Of a DNA stretch of 64,000 nucleotides, positions 24,243-31,513 are shown piece by piece (positions within the stretch are counted from its first letter, which is position 1; the number at the start of each line of letters is the position of its first letter). Source of the DNA: Ectopseudomonas alcaliphila (lineage in GTDB: Bacteria; Pseudomonadota; Gammaproteobacteria; Pseudomonadales; Pseudomonadaceae); assembly GCF_900101755.1 (NCBI RefSeq), contig NZ_FNAE01000007.1, positions 102,636 to 166,635 of the forward strand, given 5' to 3'. The notes beneath the pieces are model-generated. The model was not told the origin of the DNA. It saw nothing but the letters and a program-made list of their open reading frames with translations, and searched no databases. The position numbers were made by a program, and so were the translations under genes.

Positions 24243-25145
24243 ATGAACCACCCTCCGAGCTTCGATGGATTGCCTGAATTTCTGGCGGTAGCCAGGCGCT
24301 TGAGCGTAACTAAAGCGGCCCTCGATCTTGGCAGAACGGCTGGCTCGGTCAGCCAGGCGTTGCAGCGGCTGGAACAACGTCTGGGCATTCCACTTTTCCA
24401 TCGCACAACACGCAGGATGTCCATGACGGAAGCTGGCCATGCTCTGTTGGAGAAGGTTGAGCCAGCCGCTCATGCCATCGCCACTGGGCTTGAGGATGCC
24501 GCTCAATCGGCGCAAGCCCCATCCGGTACCCTGCGTCTGATTGTCGAGCGTTTGGCTTTGCCGCATGTCATCGAGCCTGTCCTGCCCTCCTTTCGAAAAG
24601 CTTGGCCGAACCTGAATGTGGAAATCACGGTCAGCAATCGTCACGAGAATTTCGTCTCCGAGGCCTATGACGCGGGCATTCTGATCGGTTCCTACATCGC
24701 CCAGGACATGATTGCTGTGCGACTTTGCAAGCCCTACCAATGGGCGGTTTTCGGCTCGCCAGCGTATTTCAAGGTGCACGGTAAACCGCAGATGACCAGT
24801 GACCTGATACAGCACGAGTGCATTCGCTTTCGCCGACCTGAAAAAGGCGACATCTACCGATGGGAGTTCCTGGAGAACGGCTCGACCGTGCGAATAGATC
24901 CGATGGGGGCCATTACGGTCAATGATGGTGAACTGATGCGTAGTCTTGCCGTGAACGGTGTGGGGCTCATCTACTCATCGACCTTCCATACCTCGCGGGA
25001 GCTGGCGGCCGGTACGCTGGAGCCAGCTCTGCTCGATTGCTCACCCGGCAGCGATGGGCTGTTTCTCTACTTCTCGAAAACCGCCAAGAATCAACCCAAG
25101 CTGCGAGCTTTTATCGATATGTGCACAAGCATACTGAAGCCCTGA
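24243..25145 (+). CDS. LysR-family regulator of the DJ-1/ModA-like pair (probable)
   Basis: This is a 300-residue LysR protein. The winged helix-turn-helix lies in LSVTKAALDLGRTAGSVSQALQRLEQRLGIPLFHRTTRR and the effector domain starts at about residue 90 (GTLRLIVERLALPHVIEPVL). It resembles the large group of LysR proteins that sit divergently to oxidoreductase or exporter genes. Its start is 176 bp from the divergent DJ-1/PfpI gene, so it is the likely regulator of that operon. Base composition here is somewhat less GC-rich than in flanking regions by eye. Confidence 0.88.
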   Translation: MNHPPSFDGLPEFLAVARRLSVTKAALDLGRTAGSVSQALQRLEQRLGIPLFHRTTRRMSMTEAGHALLEKVEPAAHAIATGLEDAAQSAQAPSGTLRLIVERLALPHVIEPVLPSFRKAWPNLNVEITVSNRHENFVSEAYDAGILIGSYIAQDMIAVRLCKPYQWAVFGSPAYFKVHGKPQMTSDLIQHECIRFRRPEKGDIYRWEFLENGSTVRIDPMGAITVNDGELMRSLAVNGVGLIYSSTFHTSRELAAGTLEPALLDCSPGSDGLFLYFSKTAKNQPKLRAFIDMCTSILKP

Positions 25146-25206
25146 CCAACTCGCGGCGTTGAGGTTGATATCCGCCTTTGGCCGGTTACTGCCTGTCATC
25201 CCGTGC

Positions 25207-25328
25207 TCACGTACTCAACCCATTCACCGCCAGCACTAGCAGCAAGGCCAAGGCTTTGTGAAACAGGCTGAGCGTGATTGGCGCTTCTAGGCGAACAGAT
25301 CTGGCAGATTGCCGGCGAAGAAACCCAT
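25207..25328 (-). pseudogene. Decayed 3' end of a phnE-type permease gene
   Basis: Read on the minus strand, the stretch ends LSLFHKALALLLVLAVNGLS-stop. This parallels the end of the intact permease encoded at 26320 (LSLFQEAQ...LLLVLAVDGLSGW), with about seven residues deleted internally and a shortened tail. Further upstream, MGFFAGNLP parallels the permease motif MGFVGAGGLGQ, but an in-frame stop separates the two blocks. DNA similarity is also visible (ACCGCCAGCAC and AACAGGCTGAGCG shared). It is a remnant left by duplication or rearrangement. Confidence 0.7.
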
Positions 25329-25361
25329 CTCTCGACAGGTTTCTGCTTGGCCCATGCCTGC

Positions 25362-26063
25362 TTACTTGGCGGCCGTTTCCTGCGCGGGGGCGGTGCGGTA
25401 TAGCGCCAGGTGGTTGGTGATGCACATGTCGATTGCCTCGACGAGGAACAGGTTGGGCTTACCCTCTATCGGTGGCACCAGGCAGCGGCTGGCAATGCGT
25501 TGGCCGAGCATTTCCGCGTCGATGTAGATGAGGTTGACCGGCGACTTCTCGGGATTTTCTTCGGCGCTGAAGAAGGCGCGGGTATATTCCTCGTCTCCTG
25601 CGGTTTTTTCGAAGACACCGCTATCGATTCGGTTGGTCAGCACCTCGCCGACCGGCAGCTCCTGGCTGCTGAGGATGGCGACGCCAATCGGGCCGGTCAG
25701 CCCTGCGAGCAGCGAGCTTTTGCGCAATTGCGATTGCAGATTGGCATAGGTCACGAAGTGATGGACGTTGATGGTGGGTTGGCTGCTCAGCTCCGGGAAG
25801 GTCTCGTAAGCCCTGTGAGCAAGCAGGCGCGGGCCTGTGGGTCTGGTGGCGGTGTCCGGCATGCGGTAGATGGCATAGGCGCTGCTGGTGACTAGCAGGC
25901 TGAAGATTTTCTTCTCGCTTTCACTGCTGGGGCGTTGATCGTGGATGACGATCTTTTCGGATTGCTCGAGGCCTGGGAACTCCGGCGGCGGCAGCGCAGG
26001 GTGGCTGGCGCAGCCTGCGATGATCAGGGAGCTGGCGGCAAGAAGGTATTTGAAGACGTGCAT
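25362..26063 (-). CDS. Hypothetical lipoprotein
   Basis: This 233-residue protein has a lipoprotein signal (MHVFKYLLAASSLIIAGC, lipobox IAGC). It would be anchored to a membrane, probably the outer one, as residue +2 is alanine. ATG 26063 is preferred over ATG 26072 because AGGA is eight bases before it. The mature part has no recognised domain; it includes two cysteines near the C terminus (RCLVPP, MCITNH) that may pair. It lies between the intact phnE gene and the phnE remnant, as if inserted there together with the duplication. Confidence 0.7.
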   Translation of the reverse strand: MHVFKYLLAASSLIIAGCASHPALPPPEFPGLEQSEKIVIHDQRPSSESEKKIFSLLVTSSAYAIYRMPDTATRPTGPRLLAHRAYETFPELSSQPTINVHHFVTYANLQSQLRKSSLLAGLTGPIGVAILSSQELPVGEVLTNRIDSGVFEKTAGDEEYTRAFFSAEENPEKSPVNLIYIDAEMLGQRIASRCLVPPIEGKPNLFLVEAIDMCITNHLALYRTAPAQETAAK

Positions 26064-26319
26064 ACGAGACATCCTGTTGTCGGGGGAAGAGGTCTGTTAG
26101 CTCATGGCTAAGCGTCGCCCGGACAGGCGATACACGATGGCCATGGGCTATGCATGCTGGCTTAAGCCTTGAACGTTTTCAATTGCTGCCGTGATCGATC
26201 CAGACGAATGCCGGCTGCGCGATCAGAGGGCGAGCGGAAGACGTTAGGCGCGCAGGAAAAGGCGGCCAGAAAGGGGCGGCGGCAACCCTATAGCCGGCAG
26301 GGTCCAATGCGTTGACTGC

Positions 26320-27081
26320 TCAACTCACCCAGCGCTGCCGCGCCCAGCCGCTCAGGCCATCCACCGCCAGCACCAGCAGAAGCATGGCCAGGATCACCGT
26401 GGCCGCCTGGGCTTCCTGGAACAGGCTGAGCGACACGTAGAGCATCTGCCCCAGGCCGCCGGCACCGACGAAGCCGAGCACGCTGGCCATGCGGATGTTG
26501 TTCTCCCAGCGGTACAGCGTATACGCCACCAGTTGCGGCCAGACCCCGGGCAGGGTGCCATAGCAGAAGGCAACCATGCGCCCACCACCGCTTTCGCGGA
26601 TGGCGTCGGCCGGTTCGCGTGGGGTATTTTCCAGCGCTTCGGCGAACAGGCGGCCGAGTACACCGGCGGTATGCAGGGCCAGGGCGAGGGTGCCGGCGTT
26701 GGGGCCGAGGCCGGCGGCCAGCACCATCAGCGCCGCCCAGACCAGCTCGGGGATGGCGCGCAGGGCGTTGAGCAGCAGGCGTGTGGCGTGCAGGGCGAAG
26801 CCGCCGAAGCGCCCGGCGGCCGGTAGTGCCAGGGCCAGACCGAGGATCGCGGCGAGCAGGGTGCCGATGGCGGACATGGCCAGGGTTTCCAGCGCGCCGC
26901 GGCCGATGGCCTGCAGGTGTGTGGCGGAGAAGTCCGGCTGCAGGAAGCCGCTGGCGTACTTGCCCATCTGCGCCAGGCTGTCGCCGGCGACCAGGGCGCC
27001 AAGATCGATACCCAGATAGACGAACGAAGCGATCACTGCGCCGACAATGGCGACGAGCAGGATCAGGTTGCCGGCTTTCAT
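26320..27081 (-). CDS. phnE: PhnE-like ABC transporter permease (second permease)
   Basis: This 253-residue inner-membrane protein starts at ATG 27081, overlapping the stop of the preceding permease by ATGA. An out-of-phase open stretch to 27564 is not part of the gene. Five to six hydrophobic segments are visible, with the permease EAA-type loop in ADAIRESGGGRMVAFCYGTLPGVWPQLV and the PhnE signature GFVGAGGLGQMLYVSLSLFQ near the C terminus. It forms the membrane channel with the other permease. The last gene of a four-gene operon, it has a decayed copy of its 3' end about 1 kb downstream. Confidence 0.88.
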   Translation of the reverse strand: MKAGNLILLVAIVGAVIASFVYLGIDLGALVAGDSLAQMGKYASGFLQPDFSATHLQAIGRGALETLAMSAIGTLLAAILGLALALPAAGRFGGFALHATRLLLNALRAIPELVWAALMVLAAGLGPNAGTLALALHTAGVLGRLFAEALENTPREPADAIRESGGGRMVAFCYGTLPGVWPQLVAYTLYRWENNIRMASVLGFVGAGGLGQMLYVSLSLFQEAQAATVILAMLLLVLAVDGLSGWARQRWVS

Positions 27082-27905
27082 GTCAGCCTTACGCGCAGCA
27101 GGCGGCTGAACTGGTCGGCCAGCAGCACCAGCAACAGGAAGGTAAGCAGCATGCTGGCCACTTCGCCGCCGGCGAACATGCGCAGCGACAGGTCGATCTG
27201 CTGGCCCAGGCCGCCGGCGCCGACGAAGCCCATCACCACCGAGGCGCGGATGGCGCATTCCCAGCGGTATACGGTGTAGGAGAGCATTTCCCCGGCGGCA
27301 TTGGGCAGCACGCCGTAGGCGAAAGCGCTGAGGCGGCTGCTGCCGGCACCCAGCAGTGCGCGGGTGGGGCGGGCGTCGACCGACTCGAAGATTTCCGCAT
27401 AGACCTTGCCGAGCATGCCGGCGTAGGTAATGGCGATGGCCAGTACCCCGGCCGTGGGGCCGAGGCCGACGGCGCGGACGAACAGCAGCGCCCAGACGAT
27501 TTCCGGCACGCTGCGCAGGAAGATCAGCAGGCCGCGCACCGGCCAGCGCGCCAGGTTCGCCCACCAGGCCGGGCGGCCGCCACGGTGTACGGCCGACAGC
27601 GACAGCGCACGACTGGCCAGCAGAGCGGCGGGTATGGCGATGAGCAGCGCCAGGCTCATCCCGGCGGTGGCGATGGCCAGGGTTTCCAGGGTGGCGCGGC
27701 CGAGCAGGGCAAGGAACTCGGCGTCATGCGCGGGCGGCCAGAAGCCGGCGAGGAAGTCGCCCATGGCGCGGGTGTTGTCGCCATCGACCAGTACGGCCAG
27801 GTCCAGCTCGCTCAAGCTGATACCCGGCCACAACAGCAGCAGCGCCAGTGCGGTGATCAGCAGGCGCGGCAGGGCGGCGGGGTCGCGTGGGGTGGCGCTC
27901 AGCAT
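27078..27905 (-). CDS. phnE: PhnE-like ABC transporter permease (first permease)
   Basis: This 275-residue protein has an N-terminal TM (LLITALALLLLWPGISL), then the permease core with SVPEIVWALLFVRAVGLGPTAG, the EAA-like loop RALLGAGSSRLSAFAYGVLPNAAGEML and the signature MGFVGAGGLGQQIDLSLRMF. It overlaps phnC by 7 bp and the second permease gene by 4 bp. The two permeases are paralogous, so the transporter probably works as a heterodimer rather than the homodimer seen with one PhnE. Confidence 0.88.
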   Translation of the reverse strand: MLSATPRDPAALPRLLITALALLLLWPGISLSELDLAVLVDGDNTRAMGDFLAGFWPPAHDAEFLALLGRATLETLAIATAGMSLALLIAIPAALLASRALSLSAVHRGGRPAWWANLARWPVRGLLIFLRSVPEIVWALLFVRAVGLGPTAGVLAIAITYAGMLGKVYAEIFESVDARPTRALLGAGSSRLSAFAYGVLPNAAGEMLSYTVYRWECAIRASVVMGFVGAGGLGQQIDLSLRMFAGGEVASMLLTFLLLVLLADQFSRLLRVRLT

Positions 27906-28699
27906 CGCGGGATATGTACCGACTGCGATTGCACAGGTGAGCTGGGCGCGGCCTGCAATTGCTCGTTGGCGTACAGCGCCCGCAACTGCTCGGGCTGCAC
28001 CTGCGTGGCCGGCAGGTCGAAGGCGATACGCCCATCGCGAATGCCAACGATGCGGGGAAAGTGCGCCAGCGCCAGGTCGACGGCGTGCAGGCTGGCCAGC
28101 AGGGTCATGCCGCGCTCGGCGGCCTCGCGGTTGAGCACTGCGAGGGTATGGCCGGCGAGCACCGGGTCCATGGCCGAGACGGGCTCGTCGGCGAGGATCA
28201 GCTCCGGCGCCTGATACAGCACGCGGGCGATGCCGACACGCTGTAACTGGCCACCGGAGAGCTGGTCGCAGCGCTGGTAGAGCTTGTCGGCGATATCCAG
28301 CCGCGCCAGCGTCGCCTGGGCGCCGCTAGCATCAAGTGGGTGGAGCAGGTTGAGCAGACCCTTGGCCAGCGACCATTGGCCGAGCTTGCCGGCCAGCACG
28401 GCAGTGACCACGCGCTGGCGCGGTGGCAGCGGCGGGGCCTGGTGGATCAGCCCGATACGCGCGCGCAGGCGCTGGCGCTGGCGGGCAGCCAGGCGCCAGG
28501 GGTTGTGCTGCAGCAGGTCGATCTCGCCCTGGGTGGGCTGCAGGCTGGTGGCCAGCAGGCGCAGCAAAGTGGTCTTGCCCGCGCCGGAGGGGCCGATGAT
28601 GGCCACCCGTTCGCCGGGACTGACCTGTAGCTTGATGTTTTCCAGCGCGACCTTGCCGTTGGCGTGGGCCAGGCCCACGCCACGCAGGGCGATGCTCAC
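27899..28699 (-). CDS. phnC: PhnC-like ABC transporter ATP-binding protein
   Basis: This 266-residue ATPase has Walker A GPSGAGKTTLLRLL at about 38-50, a Q-loop region RARIGLIHQAPPL, the signature LSGGQLQRVGIARVLYQAP and Walker B ELILADEPVSAMDP, with the switch histidine in LLASLHAVDLAL. Its overlap with phnD is ATGA. The PhnC-type spacing and the neighbouring PhnD/PhnE proteins fix it as the motor of a phosphonate-type importer. The nucleotide-binding residues all look intact. Confidence 0.92.
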   Translation of the reverse strand: MSIALRGVGLAHANGKVALENIKLQVSPGERVAIIGPSGAGKTTLLRLLATSLQPTQGEIDLLQHNPWRLAARQRQRLRARIGLIHQAPPLPPRQRVVTAVLAGKLGQWSLAKGLLNLLHPLDASGAQATLARLDIADKLYQRCDQLSGGQLQRVGIARVLYQAPELILADEPVSAMDPVLAGHTLAVLNREAAERGMTLLASLHAVDLALAHFPRIVGIRDGRIAFDLPATQVQPEQLRALYANEQLQAAPSSPVQSQSVHIPRC

Positions 28700-29547
28700 T
28701 TCAGCAGGTCGGCGGCGCGAGCGGCTTCCTCGATGCCTTCGTAGTTCTCAGGCTTGGTCTCGATGAAGCGGCTGGCGGCCTGCAGGTCGAGAATTGCCTT
28801 TTGCTCGGGCTTGGCCGGGTCGAGGGCGAGGAAGGCGGCCTTGATCTTCGTCTGCAGATCGGCGTCGAGGTTGCCGCGCACGGTCCAGTTGTAGTCGTAG
28901 TAGGTAGGGGTGGTGGCGAAGACCTTGACCTTGTCGGAATCGACCTTGCCGGCGTCGACCAGCTTCTGCCACACCGAGGCGTTGAGCACGCCGGCATCGG
29001 CCTTGCCGGCCTGCACCCAGGCAGCGGTGGCATCGTGGGCGCCGGAATAGGCCACGCGGCTGAAGAAATCTTCCGGCTTGATGCCGTCCTGCAGCATGAA
29101 ATAACGCGGCATCAGGCTGCCGGAGGTGGAGGACACCGAACCGAAGGCGAAGGTCTTGCCTTTCAGATCCTGCAGCGATTTCACCGTCGGGTCGGAGGTG
29201 ATGAATTTGCTGGTGAACTCGGCATCCTGCTCACGCTGTACCAGCGGCACGGCGTTGCCGGTTTTCAGGCGCGCCTGGACGAAGGTGAAGCCGCCCAGCC
29301 AGGCCATGTCGATACGGTCGGCGGCCAGCGCCTCGACCACAGCGGCGTAGTCGGCCACCGGCACGAACTCCACCTTCATGCCCAGTTCCTGCTCCAGGTA
29401 GGCGCCCAGCGGCTTGAACTTGCGCAGCAGTTCGGTGGGGGCTTCGTCGGGGATGGCCGAGACCTTGAGGACGTCGGCGGCTTGCGCGAATACAGCAGAT
29501 ACGGACAGAGCGATGCCGGCGGCGAGCGCCAGGGTGTTCTTGAACAT
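28696..29547 (-). CDS. phnD: PhnD-like periplasmic binding protein (phosphonate/phosphite or selenate type)
   Basis: This 283-residue protein has a signal peptide (MFKNTLALAAGIALSVSAVFAQA) and a PhnD-type binding domain (VLKVSAIPDEAPTELLRKFKPLGAYLEQELGMKVEFVPVADYAAVVEAL, with DMAWLGGFTFVQA and FGSVSSTSGSLMPRYFM). GGAG precedes the start. The VSAIPDEAPTELLRKF opening resembles a subgroup that has been proposed to bind selenate rather than phosphonates; no selD or selU gene is in the window to support that. It is the first gene of the phnD-C-E-E operon, with 124 bp to the divergent glxR-like gene. Confidence 0.85.
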   Translation of the reverse strand: MFKNTLALAAGIALSVSAVFAQAADVLKVSAIPDEAPTELLRKFKPLGAYLEQELGMKVEFVPVADYAAVVEALAADRIDMAWLGGFTFVQARLKTGNAVPLVQREQDAEFTSKFITSDPTVKSLQDLKGKTFAFGSVSSTSGSLMPRYFMLQDGIKPEDFFSRVAYSGAHDATAAWVQAGKADAGVLNASVWQKLVDAGKVDSDKVKVFATTPTYYDYNWTVRGNLDADLQTKIKAAFLALDPAKPEQKAILDLQAASRFIETKPENYEGIEEAARAADLLK

Positions 29548-29671
29548 GTCGGATTCTCCGGTTCAATAGCGGGGAAGGCGCGCGGAGTATAGTGGCCCGG
29601 CGTTGCCCTTGCAGCACGCAGATGGTGCTGGGGTTAAGATTGCCCGGATGCCAACTGCCTGGAGCTGATCG

Positions 29672-30562
29672 ATGACAGCAACGCTTCCCGCCCTGGCCTT
29701 CGCCGGGATTGGTCTGATGGGCCTGCCGATGACCCGCCGCCTGCTCGCTGCAGGCTACCCGCTGACCCTCTGGAACCGTACGCCGGACAAGTGCGCGTCG
29801 CTGCTGGCGCACGGCGCACAGCGCGTGGAGAACCCCGCCGAACTGTGCCGCGATGCCAGCGTGGTGATGCTCTGCCTGGCCAACACCGAGGTGGTGCGCG
29901 AAGTGGTGTTCGGCCCGGGCGGGATCGTCGAGGGCGCGCGGCCGGGGCAATTGCTGGTGGATTTTTCCAGCCTGGAGCCGGCGGCCACCCGTGAGATGGC
30001 GGCAGAACTGGAAGCTCGCACCGGCATGCGCTGGGTGGATGCGCCGGTTTCCGGCGGCACGCCGGGTGCCGAGGCCGGCACGCTGGCGATCATGGCTGGC
30101 GGCCGGGAAGAGGACGTGGAGCGCGTGCGCCCGATTCTCGCGCACCTGGGCCAGCGCCTGACGCGCATGGGCGAGGTGGGCGCCGGGCAGGTGACCAAGG
30201 TGTGCAATCAGATGATCGTCGCCTGCAACGCGCTGGTGATCGCCGAGGTGGTGGCGCTGGCCGAGCGCGCCGGCGTCGATGCCAGCCTGATCGCCCCGGC
30301 ACTGGCCGGTGGTTTCGCCGATTCCAAGCCGCTGCAGATCCTCGCGCCGCAGATGGCCGCCAGCCAGTTCGAGCCGATCAAGTGGCACGTGCGCACGCTG
30401 CTCAAGGATCTCGATACGGCGGTGAAGTTGTCCCGTGAGCAGGGCAGCGCCACGCCCATGAGCGGCCTGGCCGCGCAACTGATGCGCCTGCACGGCAGCC
30501 AGGGCAATCTGGAGCGCGATCCCGCCACGCTGGTGGAAATGCTGCGGGAGCAATGCCGATGA
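29672..30562 (+). CDS. glxR: Beta-hydroxyacid dehydrogenase (2-hydroxy-3-oxopropionate reductase-like)
   Basis: This 296-residue NAD(P)-dependent enzyme would reduce tartronate semialdehyde to glycerate or act on a similar hydroxyacid. It has the Rossmann motif FAGIGLMGLPMTRRLLAAGYPLTLWNR, the substrate-binding block VDAPVSGGTPGAEAGTLAIMAGG and the catalytic lysine in GAGQVTKVCNQMIVACN. It overlaps the hydroxypyruvate isomerase gene by ATGA. That pairing supports a glyoxylate/tartronate semialdehyde role, but the carboligase gene gcl is absent here. The four-carbon-acid pathway (LtnD/OtnI type) remains an alternative. Confidence 0.82.
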   Translation: MTATLPALAFAGIGLMGLPMTRRLLAAGYPLTLWNRTPDKCASLLAHGAQRVENPAELCRDASVVMLCLANTEVVREVVFGPGGIVEGARPGQLLVDFSSLEPAATREMAAELEARTGMRWVDAPVSGGTPGAEAGTLAIMAGGREEDVERVRPILAHLGQRLTRMGEVGAGQVTKVCNQMIVACNALVIAEVVALAERAGVDASLIAPALAGGFADSKPLQILAPQMAASQFEPIKWHVRTLLKDLDTAVKLSREQGSATPMSGLAAQLMRLHGSQGNLERDPATLVEMLREQCR

Positions 30563-31344
30563 AAATCGCTGCCAACCTGTCCATGCTGTTCACCGAGTTG
30601 CCGCTGCGCGAGCGTGTGCTGGCGGCGATGAACGCGGGTTTCGATGGTGTGGAAATTCAGTTTCCTTACGAACTGCCGGCGGTCGCCCTGAAAGACGTGC
30701 TGGAGTTGACCGCTCTGCCGTTGGTGTTGATCAACGTGCCGGCGGGCGACCTGATGACTGGCGGTCCCGGCCTGGCCAGTGTGCCGGCGCGACAGGTGGA
30801 GTTCGACGCGGCACTACAGGAGGCGCTGACCTACGCCGCCATGGTGCGCCCGGCCTGCATCAATGTGTTGCCCGGGCGCCTGGCCGAAGGCGTGAGCCGC
30901 GAGCAGGCGCTGGCGTGTCTGGTCGCCAACCTGCGCAAGAGCGCCGAAGCCTGCGCGACGTTGGGCATCCGCGTGCTGGTGGAGGCGATCAATCCCATCG
31001 ACATGCCGGGCTTTGTGATCAACACGCCGGAGCATCTCGATGAGCTGCTACGCACCGTGGATCACCCCAATCTGGCCGCGCAATACGACCTCTATCATAT
31101 GGCGCGCCAGGAGCTGGACGTGGCCGCGGGCATGCGCCTGCTGGCCGGGCGCATCGGCCATGTGCAGTTCGCCGATGTACCGGGACGCGGTGCGCCAGGT
31201 ACCGGCGAGCTGGCGTTCCCGCCGCTGCTGAGTGCTTTGCATGATAGCGGCTATGGCGGCTGGCTGGGGGCCGAATACAAGCCCGGCGAGGCGGGCACGC
31301 AGGCGAGTCTGGGTTGGTTGGCGCAGTGGCAACAGCGCATGTAG
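30559..31344 (+). CDS. hyi: Hydroxypyruvate isomerase family TIM-barrel protein
   Basis: This 261-residue xylose-isomerase-like barrel would interconvert hydroxypyruvate and tartronate semialdehyde. It opens MKIAANLSMLFTELPLRERV, with the Hyi-typical FDGVEIQFPYE, NVPAGDLM and the catalytic glutamates in VLVEAINPIDMPGFVINT and GGWLGAEYKPG. ATG 30559 is chosen over 30553 because GGGAG is then eight bases upstream and the ATGA overlap with glxR is formed. The stop codon lies in the first bases of a family B repeat, so the repeat appears to have landed at the 3' end of the gene. Confidence 0.85.
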   Translation: MKIAANLSMLFTELPLRERVLAAMNAGFDGVEIQFPYELPAVALKDVLELTALPLVLINVPAGDLMTGGPGLASVPARQVEFDAALQEALTYAAMVRPACINVLPGRLAEGVSREQALACLVANLRKSAEACATLGIRVLVEAINPIDMPGFVINTPEHLDELLRTVDHPNLAAQYDLYHMARQELDVAAGMRLLAGRIGHVQFADVPGRGAPGTGELAFPPLLSALHDSGYGGWLGAEYKPGEAGTQASLGWLAQWQQRM

Positions 31345-31428
31345 GGTGCGCTGTGCGCACCGCGATTCGCATGGTTGTCGGCTGGATCGGTGATTGGTGT
31401 TTGGCTCGGTGCGCATGGCGCACCCTAC
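31341..31428. repeat. REP-like inverted repeat, family B
   Basis: GTAGGGTGCGCTGTGCGCACCG begins at 31341 (two blocks, GTAGGGTGCG and CTGTGCGCACCG), and its inverted partner GGTGCGCATGGCGCACCCTAC ends at 31428, with a 45-base centre. It overlaps the hyi stop codon. The region to 31513 also holds part of another REP-like sequence (TGTAGGAGGCGCTTTAGCGG at 31470-31489). Confidence 0.75.
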
Positions 31429-31513
31429 GGGAACTGAAGCCCCCTCCACAGGGGGGGGCACAGCTGCTTGTAGGAGGCGCTTTAGCGGCGAGCCTTTGCT
31501 CTGGGGCGAAGGC

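Noticed and set aside
27082..27564. N-terminal extension of the second phnE frame
   Set aside because: The extension is out of phase with the overlapping first permease; ATG 27081 with the ATGA overlap is the natural start.
26781..28214. 477-codon plus-strand frame opposite the permease genes
   Set aside because: It is antisense to clear phnE genes and is arginine/glutamine/alanine-rich noise.
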